Assembly (NCBI GenBank): GCA_937927235.1
Contig: CALBCM010000013.1
Location: 1-64,000, forward strand
Direction of reading: 5' to 3'
DNA: 64,000 bases
Source: an uncultured Johnsonella sp.
GTDB taxonomy: Bacteria; Bacillota; Clostridia; Lachnospirales; Lachnospiraceae
Notes under the pieces: generated by a model
The model's input: the letters and a program-made list of their open reading frames with translations, nothing else
What the model was told of the DNA's origin: nothing
The model's database searches: none
Translations under genes and position numbers: made by a program
Part shown: one piece after another, positions 1 to 7,788 of the stretch
Layout: each line of letters starts with the position of its first letter
Position numbering within the stretch: the first letter of the stretch is position 1

Positions 1-51
1 GGACAAACGGTTTTCAAGACCGCCTCGTTATGACCACTTCGATACCTCTCC
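1..51 (-). tRNA. tRNA-Ser(UGA), partial
   Basis: The minus strand reads from position 51 as a tRNA 5' half: acceptor strand GGAGAGG, a D-arm, and an anticodon arm with stem CGGT/ACCG and a seven-base loop carrying TGA. The 3' half, with the long variable arm expected of tRNA-Ser, lies outside the window. A strong promoter sits just upstream at 67-95. Confidence 0.88.
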
Positions 52-66
52 GTAAGGTGCTTCATT

Positions 67-95
67 ATTTTATCCGTATAGACCCTTTTTGTCAA
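67..95 (-). promoter_or_regulatory. Promoter of tRNA-Ser
   Basis: On the minus strand a perfect -35 box TTGACA (90-95) and a -10 box TAAAAT (67-72) are separated by exactly 17 bases. The tRNA 5' end follows 15 bases after the -10 box. Confidence 0.8.
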
Positions 96-346
96 GCATT
101 TTTATAATTTATTTTTAAAGTTTTTTTTCTGATATTAAAAAAATATTAATGAATACTATATATGGTGATTACAGCACATTTTTTTATCTATATAGTAATT
201 AAGGCTAAATCAAGAATATACTACAATATTTTTATTTTCAAGACAAAAGCTTTTTAAAAGGGCAAGAGGAAGCTGTAAAAATTCTGTGTCGGTACAAAAG
301 TTTCTCACAGCTCCCTTCAGCACTTAATTGACTAACAGGCTTATTC
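96..346. other. Intergenic, no gene seen
   Basis: This is an AT-rich stretch between the tRNA-Ser promoter and the 3' end of the ECF S-component gene. I see no convincing reading frame. A weak inverted repeat around 269-314 could act as a transcription end for the gene at 347-913, but it has no clear T-run. Confidence 0.4.
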
Positions 347-913
347 CTATTTCTTTTCCAGCTTAAACAGCTTTGCCGCAGCATTTGCCGTCACTGCGGA
401 CAAAGCAATGCCGGCAATAATAACAACAGGAAGAGCCCACATCGGGCTGACTGCCATCAGCGTATCCGCATAGCCTGCCGGCATTTCCTCAGTCGCATGT
501 TCATAGGTATAATCACGATTGAACCATATCTGAGCATAATAGCCGAAAGTGGAGAAGGTCATAATGGCAGCCCCGACAAGATTGCCCGTCCAGCTGTATT
601 TAAATAAATAACGAATAATTTCTGCTGCAGCGGCAATAGTAATAATTGGAATTACATGCCATAAGACTGCATCGTCCATTACCAGCATTAATATTATTAC
701 TCCTGCTGATAAACCTGCCGCCACACCGAATGTTTTTAACTGGTCAAACGCTTTAATCACGATCACGGTAAGTACTATTCCGGCAGTAATCTGGTAGCAG
801 ACAAAAAACACCGGATGTATAATTCCGGTCATACATACAAGAATTGTTCCAATTACGTACAGCAGCAGGTAAATAAGCATACCTAGAGCATTCTTCAAGT
901 TCCATTTGTTCAT
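347..913 (-). CDS. Putative ECF transporter S component (MptD/Trep_Strep-like)
   Basis: This 188-residue integral membrane protein begins at the ATG at 913, behind a GAAAGGAGA ribosome site. A longer frame upstream would run into the preceding gene and lacks such a site. The sequence is almost wholly hydrophobic, with five or six membrane segments. Its layout resembles the MptD/Trep_Strep family of substrate-binding S components of energy-coupling-factor importers. That match is by general resemblance, and the substrate is unknown. No ECF ATPase or T component is in the window, so it may share a common energising module. It lies 40 bases downstream of the TetR gene and is probably cotranscribed and controlled by it. 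Confidence 0.65.
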   Translation of the reverse strand: MNKWNLKNALGMLIYLLLYVIGTILVCMTGIIHPVFFVCYQITAGIVLTVIVIKAFDQLKTFGVAAGLSAGVIILMLVMDDAVLWHVIPIITIAAAAEIIRYLFKYSWTGNLVGAAIMTFSTFGYYAQIWFNRDYTYEHATEEMPAGYADTLMAVSPMWALPVVIIAGIALSAVTANAAAKLFKLEKK

Positions 914-953
914 AATGATTTTCTCCTTTCTTTGCACTGTTATTTGATATTTC

Positions 954-1571
954 TTAATAGCCGAAAAAGCTCTTCCAGCTGAGAGTAAAGAATTTATCAA
1001 GCGTTTCAGCATAATGGAGAGCCTCGCTTTTGGTGAAATTATGTCGCACCGCCTCAAAAATTGCATCCATATAGGTAGTAGTCAGCAGATGAAATTCTTT
1101 CCTGCTGAAAGTGTTCAGCTTTACTCCCAGTGAGCTGAGCTGTCGCATAAATTCTAATGTCCTGTCTTCTCCCATCTTTGCGATGTCATGTAAGAAGCTC
1201 TCGTACCGTGTCCCTTCCGCTTTACAGACAGCCAGATAAAAAGCCTCAAAATTTTCGTAAATATAACCCATAATCCAGGCAGTTTCATGGGAATATTCCC
1301 AAATATCTGAAAAATCAGCTTTATTATCAAGTATTTGGCACGTTTCATCCGCAAATTGACGATAAATCTTCACCAGTCCATCATATGCCGGCTCCACCAA
1401 TGCGGCAAACATTTCCTCCTTGCTGGAAAAATGCTTATATAGACCCGAAGCACTCATTCCTGCCTCAGAGGCAATCCGCCGCAAAGAAGCGTTTTTAAAT
1501 CCATGGGCAATAAATTCCTTTTGTGCCGCCACAATGATTTTTTTATGGTTCTCAGTCTTGTCTTTTGGCAT
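954..1571 (-). CDS. TetR-family transcriptional regulator
   Basis: This is a 205-residue regulator. Residues 10-55 form the usual N-terminal helix-turn-helix, with the recognition part ASLRRIASEAGMSASGLYKH. The C-terminal two thirds is a variable helical ligand/dimer domain, and its ligand cannot be named. The gene is the first of a two-gene unit with the membrane protein at 347-913, which suggests that it controls that transporter. Its own promoter (1622-1650) overlaps an imperfect palindrome at 1595-1637, so autorepression is likely. Confidence 0.88.
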   Translation of the reverse strand: MPKDKTENHKKIIVAAQKEFIAHGFKNASLRRIASEAGMSASGLYKHFSSKEEMFAALVEPAYDGLVKIYRQFADETCQILDNKADFSDIWEYSHETAWIMGYIYENFEAFYLAVCKAEGTRYESFLHDIAKMGEDRTLEFMRQLSSLGVKLNTFSRKEFHLLTTTYMDAIFEAVRHNFTKSEALHYAETLDKFFTLSWKSFFGY

Positions 1572-1594
1572 ATCGCATTCCTTTAAATTTTAAG

Positions 1595-1637
1595 AGCAAA
1601 CACTGTACTCTAATAATTAATAGAATACACTGTTCGC
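1595..1637. promoter_or_regulatory. Candidate TetR operator (imperfect palindrome)
   Basis: The left arm AGCAAACACTGTACTCTA and the reverse complement of the right arm, AGCGAACAGTGTATTCTA, agree at 15 of 18 positions, centred near 1616. The palindrome covers the -10 box and start region of the TetR gene promoter, as expected for a self-repressing TetR protein. The assignment is by position and symmetry. Confidence 0.65.
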
Positions 1638-1650
1638 TATCATTTGTCAA
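1622..1650 (-). promoter_or_regulatory. Promoter of the TetR/ECF S unit
   Basis: The -35 box TTGACA (1645-1650) and the -10 box TATTCT (1622-1627) are 17 bases apart on the minus strand. The -10 box lies inside the candidate operator. Confidence 0.72.
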
Positions 1651-1791
1651 TATTATTATTCTTTTATTTCTTCCATTTCCGACATTTATTTAAAAGTGCC
1701 ACCTTTGCTTTTCTTTAACAGAATATTCTAGAAAGAATTCTCTGTCTATGATAAAATATTTCTAAAATCTATTGAAATTGGAGGAAATCTA

Positions 1792-2889
1792 ATGAAGCTT
1801 GGAATTGTGGGGCTTCCAAATGTCGGAAAAAGCACATTATTTAATTCACTTACTAAAGCCGGTGCGGCGGCGGCAAATTATCCCTTTTGTACGATTGACC
1901 CTAATGTGGGGGTAGTTGCGGTGCCTGATAAAAGACTGAAGCTTTTAGGAGATTTATATAAGTCAAAAAAAGTAACTCCCGCTGTAATTGATTTCGTTGA
2001 CATAGCAGGGCTGGTAAAAGGAGCAAGCAAAGGAGAGGGACTTGGCAATCAGTTTCTTTCCAACATAAGAGAATGCGATGCTATAGTTCATGTGGTAAGA
2101 TGCTTTGAAGATGAGAATGTGGTACATGTTGACGGAGAAATCAATCCCCTGAGAGATATAGAAACCATTAATCTTGAGCTGATATTTTCTGATTTGGAAA
2201 TACTTGAAAGGCGTATTGCTAAGGCTGCTAAAGCTACAGTTAACGATAAAAGCTTAAAAAAAGAGCTTGAAGCAATGAAGGAAATTAAGGATATACTGGA
2301 AGCAGGCAAGTCTGCTAAAATTTTTACAAATGAAGACGAGGAAATCTTAAGCTTTGTGGCTTCACTTGGTCTTATTACCTATATGCCTGTAATTTATGCC
2401 GCCAATGTAAGCGAGAAGGAGCTTGCAGATGACGCCCTTTCAAATAAATATGTTGCAGAGGTCAGAAAGCTCGCCTCTGAAACAAATTCAAAGGTTTTCG
2501 TAGTCTGTGCCAGAATAGAGGAAGAAATCGCACAGCTTGAGGAGGATGAAAAAGCTGAGTACCTTGAGGCACTTGGAATAAAGGAATCAGGGCTTGATAA
2601 GCTTATCTCTGCAAGCTACGACACTTTAGGACTTCTAAGCTTTTTAACCTCTGGTGAAGATGAAACCAGAGCCTGGACTATTAAAAAAGGTACTAAAGCT
2701 CCCAAAGCAGCCGGCAAAATACACAGCGATTTTGAAAGAGGCTTTATCAGAGCGGAGGTTATTAATTATAAGGATTTGCTTGACTGCGGCTCCTCTGCTG
2801 CCGCAAAGGACAAGGGACTTATGAGACTTGAAGGCAAGGAATATATAGTTAAAGACGGAGATGTAATCCTTTTCAGATTTAATGTATAA
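1792..2889 (+). CDS. ychF: YchF/Ola1-type ATPase (redox-regulated)
   Basis: This 365-residue protein is full length for the YchF branch of Obg-like P-loop NTPases. The G1 loop GLPNVGKST is at residues 7-15, followed by the G3-type DIAGLVKGASKGEGLGNQFL. A coiled-coil insertion follows at about 130-170, and a TGS domain closes the C terminus. Family members bind ribosomes and prefer ATP, and they are linked to stress responses. The ATG at 1792 follows TTGGAGGAAAT. The gene stands alone on the plus strand and ends at a strong terminator (2908-2970) facing the minus-strand DUF1292 gene. Confidence 0.96.
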   Translation: MKLGIVGLPNVGKSTLFNSLTKAGAAAANYPFCTIDPNVGVVAVPDKRLKLLGDLYKSKKVTPAVIDFVDIAGLVKGASKGEGLGNQFLSNIRECDAIVHVVRCFEDENVVHVDGEINPLRDIETINLELIFSDLEILERRIAKAAKATVNDKSLKKELEAMKEIKDILEAGKSAKIFTNEDEEILSFVASLGLITYMPVIYAANVSEKELADDALSNKYVAEVRKLASETNSKVFVVCARIEEEIAQLEEDEKAEYLEALGIKESGLDKLISASYDTLGLLSFLTSGEDETRAWTIKKGTKAPKAAGKIHSDFERGFIRAEVINYKDLLDCGSSAAAKDKGLMRLEGKEYIVKDGDVILFRFNV

Positions 2890-2907
2890 AAGCATTCGTA
2901 CAGTCTA

Positions 2908-2970
2908 AGAGGGTGCCGCTCAATCACCCGTTTGGATGATTGAGCGGCACCCTCTGCTTTTTTATTTTTA
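2908..2970 (+). terminator. Rho-independent terminator after ychF
   Basis: Perfect 19-bp arms (2908-2926 and 2937-2955) enclose a 10-base loop, followed by a T-rich run at 2957-2970. Because the stem is so long, it may also stop transcription arriving from the DUF1292 side. Confidence 0.9.
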
Positions 2971-3037
2971 TAGACTCTTTGATTATTCCTCTTCATACCG
3001 CCACTATAGAGGCGGGGGATTTCCTGCTCACAGCGTG

Positions 3038-3361
3038 TTAAAAATCTCCATTCTCATCCTCAAGCAGTTCTTCAAAATCCTGCTGGTCGAGTATCTCATC
3101 AAAAGCATCGGCGACTATTTCATATTCCTCATCACTCTCTATATTGCTAAGTTCAGGTTCTCCATTCTCATTTTCAGAATACCTGTAAATATAAACCTCT
3201 TCATATTCTTCATCTATAGGAAGCACCGACATATATTCACGTCCGTCAGCCTCAAAAATATTAAGCACTACACATTCAATATCTGTATCGTCTTCAAGTG
3301 TGATGGTTACAGTCACCTCTTCTCCATCGAATAATCCCTCTTTATTAAATTTATCTCTCAT
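3038..3361 (-). CDS. DUF1292 family protein
   Basis: This is a 107-residue, strongly acidic protein. The central stretch, with alternating beta-like segments (VTVTITLEDD, CVVLNIFE, EYMSVLPI), fits the DUF1292/YrzB family. Its molecular function is unknown. It follows the helicase gene by 12 bases and is the last gene of the gltX-helicase operon. In many Clostridia a DUF1292 protein is coded near yrvL/yqgF-type genes, so this position is less usual. Confidence 0.75.
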   Translation of the reverse strand: MRDKFNKEGLFDGEEVTVTITLEDDTDIECVVLNIFEADGREYMSVLPIDEEYEEVYIYRYSENENGEPELSNIESDEEYEIVADAFDEILDQQDFEELLEDENGDF

Positions 3362-3373
3362 AAAAATCCTTTC

Positions 3374-5212
3374 TTAAAATAATAATTCCTTTAAAAATAT
3401 TGAAGGCTCGGTTTTGCCGTGAAACCCTGATTTACAGGTACATAAAAATAATCTGTCCCTTGCTCTGGTCATAGCCACGTAAAACATTCTTCTTTCTTCT
3501 TCAATATCAGCCTTTGATACAGCCTTTTTATACGGAGTGATACCCTTATTCACATCAATAATATATACTATGGGGTATTCAAGTCCTTTAGCTGAATGAA
3601 AGGTCATAAGCCTGACTCCCTCTGACAGCTCTTCCGGTTTTGCTCTATGTTTTTTCGCAAGCTCCAGTCTATAGGCCTCTATATAAGCAAACCAGTCCTC
3701 AAAAGCAGCATAATTTGAAGCCACGACCTCAAGCTCCGATAAAACAGTAAAAAAATCTTCTTCATCTAAGCTTCTTTCATAAGAATATTCCTTGACAAAA
3801 GCGTCATAGCCTAAACCAAGCCTTATGTATTTAATGGCTCTTAAGGTGGTTAAGCTCCTTATTATTAAAAGATTATGCTTTAATTCATCAATTCTTTTCA
3901 GCATATAATCAGCATTGCTATAATATGCATATAAAGCCTCCAGAAATGAATTTCCGGATTTTAGAGCCTCTCTTTTAATATATCTGTTCGGATGATTTAT
4001 TATCCTCAACCAGTCCTGCATACCGGCACTCCCGTTTGCTGCCTTAAGGTAAGAGATTATGTCCTTTGCAATCCAATGGGAATATAAATCGGGTATATTG
4101 TCTTTCATGATAAAGGGTATGTTATCTTCCATAAAAAGCTTGGTTAAAAGTCTTGGCTGTATATTTGTTCTGTACAGTACCGCTATGTCATTATAATTGC
4201 AGCCTGATTTAATATAGCCCTTTATATCTTCAATAATTGCTCTGAATTGTTTTATCGGAGTAGCATATTCAATAATTTCAGGAGGTCTCAGGCTGCCTCT
4301 TGCTGCCGATATATTCTTTTTAAAACGCTCCTTATTATATGATATAAGCTTTTGAGCAGAGCGTACTATATGAGCACCGGACCTGAAATTAATATTAAGA
4401 ACTATGATTTCCGCCTTGGGATAATCCTTTTTAAAGCCGAGCATAATTTCGGGTCTTGCTCCTCTGAAGCCATAAATCGACTGGTCATCATCTCCAACTA
4501 TTGTAAGATTGGCAGCCTTGCCGGCAAGCAGCTTGACTACTTCGTATTGCAGACGGTTAATATCCTGAAATTCATCTACCAGGATATACTTAAATCTCTG
4601 ATTATAAACCTGCCTTATATCTTCACGCTTTAATAAAAGCTCATAGCTCATAAGCAGCATGTCTTCAAAATCAATCTTTTTCAGAATTGCAAGCTTGGCT
4701 TCATATTCCTTATATAAGGCCTTAAATATTTCAGGAAGACAGTTTTTGGAATAGTAATATCTGATATCAATATTTTCCTCCTTAACAAGTGCAATCTCCT
4801 CTAAAATTAAAGGAATAAGATTTGAGGCTTCTTCATATTCGGGAATATGATTTTGAATCAATTCTTTTATAATGCTGTATTTTTCATTGTCTGAAATCAC
4901 CTGATTTGCATTATAGCCGTAAGCAGCTCTAAGTATTGCAAAAAATACGGCATGAAAGGTCCCCCAGGTAACACTGGCATAGCTTTCAGTCTTATCCGAA
5001 ATTTTTAAAAATCTCTCTTTCATCTCCTTTGCTGCCGACCTTGAAAAAGTAAGCACAAGTATATTACAGGGATTTATCTTAAGACTCTCTATGATATACT
5101 TCACTCTCATAGTAATTACAAAGGTTTTTCCGGAGCCGGGACCTGCAAGCACCATAAGGGGACCTTTGCCGTAGGTCACAGCTCTTTCCTGATTTTTACT
5201 GAGCTTGGGCAT
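3374..5212 (-). CDS. UvrD/PcrA-like superfamily 1 DNA helicase
   Basis: This is a 612-residue 3'-5' helicase of the UvrD/Rep type. Visible motifs are Walker A (LAGPGSGKTF), motif II (DEFQDINRLQYE), motif III (GDDDQSIYGFRG), motif V (MTFHSAKGLEY) and motif VI (VAMTRARDRLF). It is about 100 residues shorter than standard PcrA, so the C-terminal extension is missing and it is a compact relative. I chose the ATG at 5212 because it lies 4 bases after the gltX stop and the protein then begins at the usual Q-motif (LSKNQERAV). An upstream ATG at 5296 would overlap gltX. Confidence 0.88.
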   Translation of the reverse strand: MPKLSKNQERAVTYGKGPLMVLAGPGSGKTFVITMRVKYIIESLKINPCNILVLTFSRSAAKEMKERFLKISDKTESYASVTWGTFHAVFFAILRAAYGYNANQVISDNEKYSIIKELIQNHIPEYEEASNLIPLILEEIALVKEENIDIRYYYSKNCLPEIFKALYKEYEAKLAILKKIDFEDMLLMSYELLLKREDIRQVYNQRFKYILVDEFQDINRLQYEVVKLLAGKAANLTIVGDDDQSIYGFRGARPEIMLGFKKDYPKAEIIVLNINFRSGAHIVRSAQKLISYNKERFKKNISAARGSLRPPEIIEYATPIKQFRAIIEDIKGYIKSGCNYNDIAVLYRTNIQPRLLTKLFMEDNIPFIMKDNIPDLYSHWIAKDIISYLKAANGSAGMQDWLRIINHPNRYIKREALKSGNSFLEALYAYYSNADYMLKRIDELKHNLLIIRSLTTLRAIKYIRLGLGYDAFVKEYSYERSLDEEDFFTVLSELEVVASNYAAFEDWFAYIEAYRLELAKKHRAKPEELSEGVRLMTFHSAKGLEYPIVYIIDVNKGITPYKKAVSKADIEEERRMFYVAMTRARDRLFLCTCKSGFHGKTEPSIFLKELLF

Positions 5213-5216
5213 AGCC

Positions 5217-6665
5217 TTATCTAAGCTTATTAATTCCGATTCTGATTCTTTCAAGACTCTCGTCTTTTCCAAGAATTTCCATAATTTCAGTAGCACCCGC
5301 CGGAGTCATAAGCTTACCTGAAAGCGCTGTCCTAAGCGGCCACATTACAAAGCCCGTCTTATAATGATTGCTTTCCACATACTCACAAAGCTCGGCATAA
5401 AGTGCATCATTGCTGTAATCTTGTATATTTTCAAGGATAGGGAGAGTTCCCTCCAGCACCTTAAGAGAGGTTTCAGCAGTCGTTTTCATTTTCTTGTGAG
5501 TATACATAGCTATGTCGTACTCAGGCAGCTTTTCAAAAAAATCTATATGAGAAGCAATTTCAGGCAGCACTTCAATCCTGGTCTTTACCATACCTGCCAG
5601 CTTTTTCTTATCAAGAGGCTTTTTAATAACCTCATCTATATAAGGGCTTGCCAGCTTAAAAAATCTTTCCTCATCCATAGCTTTTAAGTATTCGCCATTG
5701 AGCCAGCGAAGCTTGACCATATCAAATACTGCCGGAGATTTGCTGATATTTCTGTAATCAAAGGCTTTTATAAGCTCTTCCATTGAAAATATTTCCCTGT
5801 TATCCTCAGGGGACCAGCCGAGCAGGGCGACAAAATTTACTACCGCTTCTGCCACAAAGCCCTGTTGAATTAAATCTTCAAAGGAAGAATGTCCGCTTCT
5901 TTTAGACAGCTTTTTATGCTCTTCATTAGTTATAGTCGGGCAGTGCACATATACCGGAACCTCCCAGCCAAAGGCTTCATAAAGTCTGTTATATTTAGGG
6001 GAAGATGAAAGGTATTCATTTCCTCTTACAACATGAGTTATCCCCATTAAGTGGTCATCAATCACATTGGCAAAGTTATATGTAGGATAGCCGTCAGATT
6101 TTATAAGCACCATATCATCAAGCTCTTTATTTTCTACTGTTATGTCACCATAAATCTCATCATGGAAGGTTGTTGTGCCTGTAGTAGGATTATTTTGTCT
6201 TATTACATAAGGCAGACCGGCTTTTAAATTGCTTTCAACCTCCTCCTTTGAAAGTCCGAGACAGTGCTTATCATATACAAATATTTCTTCCTTACCCACA
6301 CTGCTTTTTAAGCCTTCAAGCCTTTTTTCATCACAGAAGCAATAATAAGCTTCACCTTTTTCTACAAGCTCCTTTGCATAGCCTAAATACATTCCCATTG
6401 CCTGCCTTTCACTCTGGACATAGGGGCCGCAGTCTCCATCCTTATCAGGCCCTTCATCATGCATAAGCCTTGCCTGCTCCATAGTTCTATAGATTATGTC
6501 AACCGCACCGTCTACCTGTCTTTCTCGGTCTGTATCCTCAATACGCAGGATAAAATCTCCATCTTCATGTTTAGCTATGAGATAAGCATATAATGCGGTG
6601 CGCAGATTGCCGACATGCATTTTTCCGGTAGGACTTGGAGCAAATCTTGTTCTGATTTTAGTCAT
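5217..6665 (-). CDS. gltX: Glutamyl-tRNA synthetase
   Basis: This 482-residue class I aminoacyl-tRNA synthetase charges tRNA-Glu, and perhaps tRNA-Gln where an amidotransferase is used. The N terminus RFAPSPTGKMHVGNLRTALY contains the HIGH-type signature. The KMSKS-type loop appears as HKKLSKRSG at about residues 252-260. The length is normal for the family. It is the first gene of an operon with the helicase (4-base gap) and the DUF1292 protein. A promoter lies at 6730-6758, and the leader holds a small perfect hairpin at 6692-6718. Confidence 0.96.
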   Translation of the reverse strand: MTKIRTRFAPSPTGKMHVGNLRTALYAYLIAKHEDGDFILRIEDTDRERQVDGAVDIIYRTMEQARLMHDEGPDKDGDCGPYVQSERQAMGMYLGYAKELVEKGEAYYCFCDEKRLEGLKSSVGKEEIFVYDKHCLGLSKEEVESNLKAGLPYVIRQNNPTTGTTTFHDEIYGDITVENKELDDMVLIKSDGYPTYNFANVIDDHLMGITHVVRGNEYLSSSPKYNRLYEAFGWEVPVYVHCPTITNEEHKKLSKRSGHSSFEDLIQQGFVAEAVVNFVALLGWSPEDNREIFSMEELIKAFDYRNISKSPAVFDMVKLRWLNGEYLKAMDEERFFKLASPYIDEVIKKPLDKKKLAGMVKTRIEVLPEIASHIDFFEKLPEYDIAMYTHKKMKTTAETSLKVLEGTLPILENIQDYSNDALYAELCEYVESNHYKTGFVMWPLRTALSGKLMTPAGATEIMEILGKDESLERIRIGINKLR

Positions 6666-6691
6666 CTTTCAATCCTTTCATACAAATTATA

Positions 6692-6718
6692 ATTCAAGGC
6701 AACTTGAAATACCTTGAA
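6692..6718 (-). other. Leader hairpin before gltX
   Basis: Seven-base perfect arms TTCAAGG and CCTTGAA enclose a 12-base loop between the gltX promoter and start codon. There is no T-run, so it is not a terminator. Its role is unknown. Confidence 0.35.
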
Positions 6719-6729
6719 AACACCTTAAC

Positions 6730-6758
6730 AGTATACTCCAACATTCCGAGTAAGACAA
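6730..6758 (-). promoter_or_regulatory. Probable promoter of gltX operon
   Basis: TTGTCT (6753-6758) and TATACT (6730-6735) are spaced by 17 bases on the minus strand, upstream of gltX and downstream of the sod terminator. Confidence 0.55.
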
Positions 6759-6807
6759 TGTTTGAAATACATAAAATATCTTTGCCAAACTACAGAATAC
6801 TAAAGCT

Positions 6808-6846
6808 AAAAACGCCGGCTCCGGCAAATACCGGTTCCGACGTTTC
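6808..6846 (-). terminator. Terminator after superoxide dismutase
   Basis: On the minus strand a GC-rich stem (CGG..CCGG / CCGG..CCGGCG, with a two-base internal loop) is followed by TTTTT. It lies 58 bases downstream of the sod stop codon. Confidence 0.82.
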
Positions 6847-6903
6847 TTTATTAAAGCTCCTTTTTCACTGCTATTTATAAATATTGAAAATGTCACCTGC
6901 TGA

Positions 6904-7521
6904 TTAAGCTTTTACCTTTTCATAATTATCTGAAACCTTTTTCCAGTCAACTACATTAAAAAATGCCTTTATGTAATCGGCTCTCAGGTTTTTATACTTC
7001 AGATAGTAAGCATGCTCCCAAACATCAATGCCGAATATAGGTACTAATCCCTTGCCCTCCATAATAGGATTATCCTGATTTGGAGTAGCAGATACATAAA
7101 GCTTTCCACCCTTATCACTTGAAAGCCATGCCCAGCCTGAACCAAACTGTCCTGCTCCGGCAGCACTAACCTTTTCCTTAAACGCCTCAAAGCTTCCAAA
7201 CTCTTTATTAATAGCCTCTGCAAGTGTTCCCTTAGGCTCTCTTTCTCCATCAGGGCTGATAATATCAAAATACAGATTGTGGTTGTAGAAGCCTCCTCCG
7301 TTATTACGTATAGCTTTTCTAAGGGCTTCATCTGAAACGGAGTCAAGGCTCGCAAGCAATTCTGTTATCTCCTTTCCTTCAACTCCTGCTTTCTGTGCAG
7401 CATCATTTAAGTTTTTTGTATAGGCTGCGTGGTGCTTGCCGTAATGTGTTTCCATAGTAAGTGCATCAATATGAGGCTCAAGTGCTTCAAATCCATAAGC
7501 AAGTTCAATCTGTGTGTACAT
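6904..7521 (-). CDS. sodA: Superoxide dismutase, Fe/Mn type
   Basis: This 205-residue enzyme converts superoxide to oxygen and hydrogen peroxide. Metal ligands are visible: His in METHYGKHHAAY, His in GGFYNHNLYF, and Asp and His in GIDVWEHAYYLKY. The helical N-terminal and alpha/beta C-terminal halves are both complete. The choice between Fe and Mn cannot be made from sequence, so the symbol is nominal. It stands as a single gene with its own terminator. Two palindromes upstream (7592-7611 and 7727-7745) may be operators. In an anaerobe it would protect against transient oxygen exposure. Confidence 0.93.
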   Translation of the reverse strand: MYTQIELAYGFEALEPHIDALTMETHYGKHHAAYTKNLNDAAQKAGVEGKEITELLASLDSVSDEALRKAIRNNGGGFYNHNLYFDIISPDGEREPKGTLAEAINKEFGSFEAFKEKVSAAGAGQFGSGWAWLSSDKGGKLYVSATPNQDNPIMEGKGLVPIFGIDVWEHAYYLKYKNLRADYIKAFFNVVDWKKVSDNYEKVKA

Positions 7522-7591
7522 AATGTAATCCCTCCGTTGTAAAATAATTTAAAACTTTAACCGTTAAACTGTAATTCAGTTATGAGTCCTT

Positions 7592-7611
7592 TATAATTTG
7601 CTAAAATTATA
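7592..7611. promoter_or_regulatory. A/T palindrome upstream of sodA
   Basis: Perfect 8-bp arms TATAATTT and AAATTATA are separated by GCTA, about 70 bases upstream of the sod start codon. Fur/PerR-family operators are A/T-rich inverted repeats of this general form. The assignment to that family is inference. Confidence 0.45.
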
Positions 7612-7726
7612 TGAGTTACAAGTATATCTGAAACAATCAAATATCTTACTTAAATAGTAACACATAGTAGCTTAAAGTCAAGTAGAAAATGCTCTAAATA
7701 CCGGGATAAAATCATTTTCGTCTATA

Positions 7727-7745
7727 TGTACAATATGATTGTACA
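7727..7745. promoter_or_regulatory. Perfect palindrome between lipoprotein and sodA genes
   Basis: TGTACAAT and ATTGTACA form perfect 8-bp arms around ATG. The site lies in the intergenic region 44 bases beyond the lipoprotein stop codon and about 205 bases upstream of sodA. The binding protein is unknown. Confidence 0.5.
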
Positions 7746-7788
7746 AAATCTTTATTAAAATGTGCATTAAGTGCATAAATTTTAGATA

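Noticed and set aside
269..314. Terminator of the ECF S-component gene
   Set aside because: The inverted repeat is imperfect and has no T-run, so I did not list it as a terminator.
2936..3334. Open frame on the plus strand over the DUF1292 gene
   Set aside because: It is a shadow of the minus-strand gene, which has a ribosome site and an acidic family-like product.
5213..5296. Helicase start at 5296 inside gltX
   Set aside because: It would overlap gltX by about 80 bases. The later ATG gives the standard N terminus.
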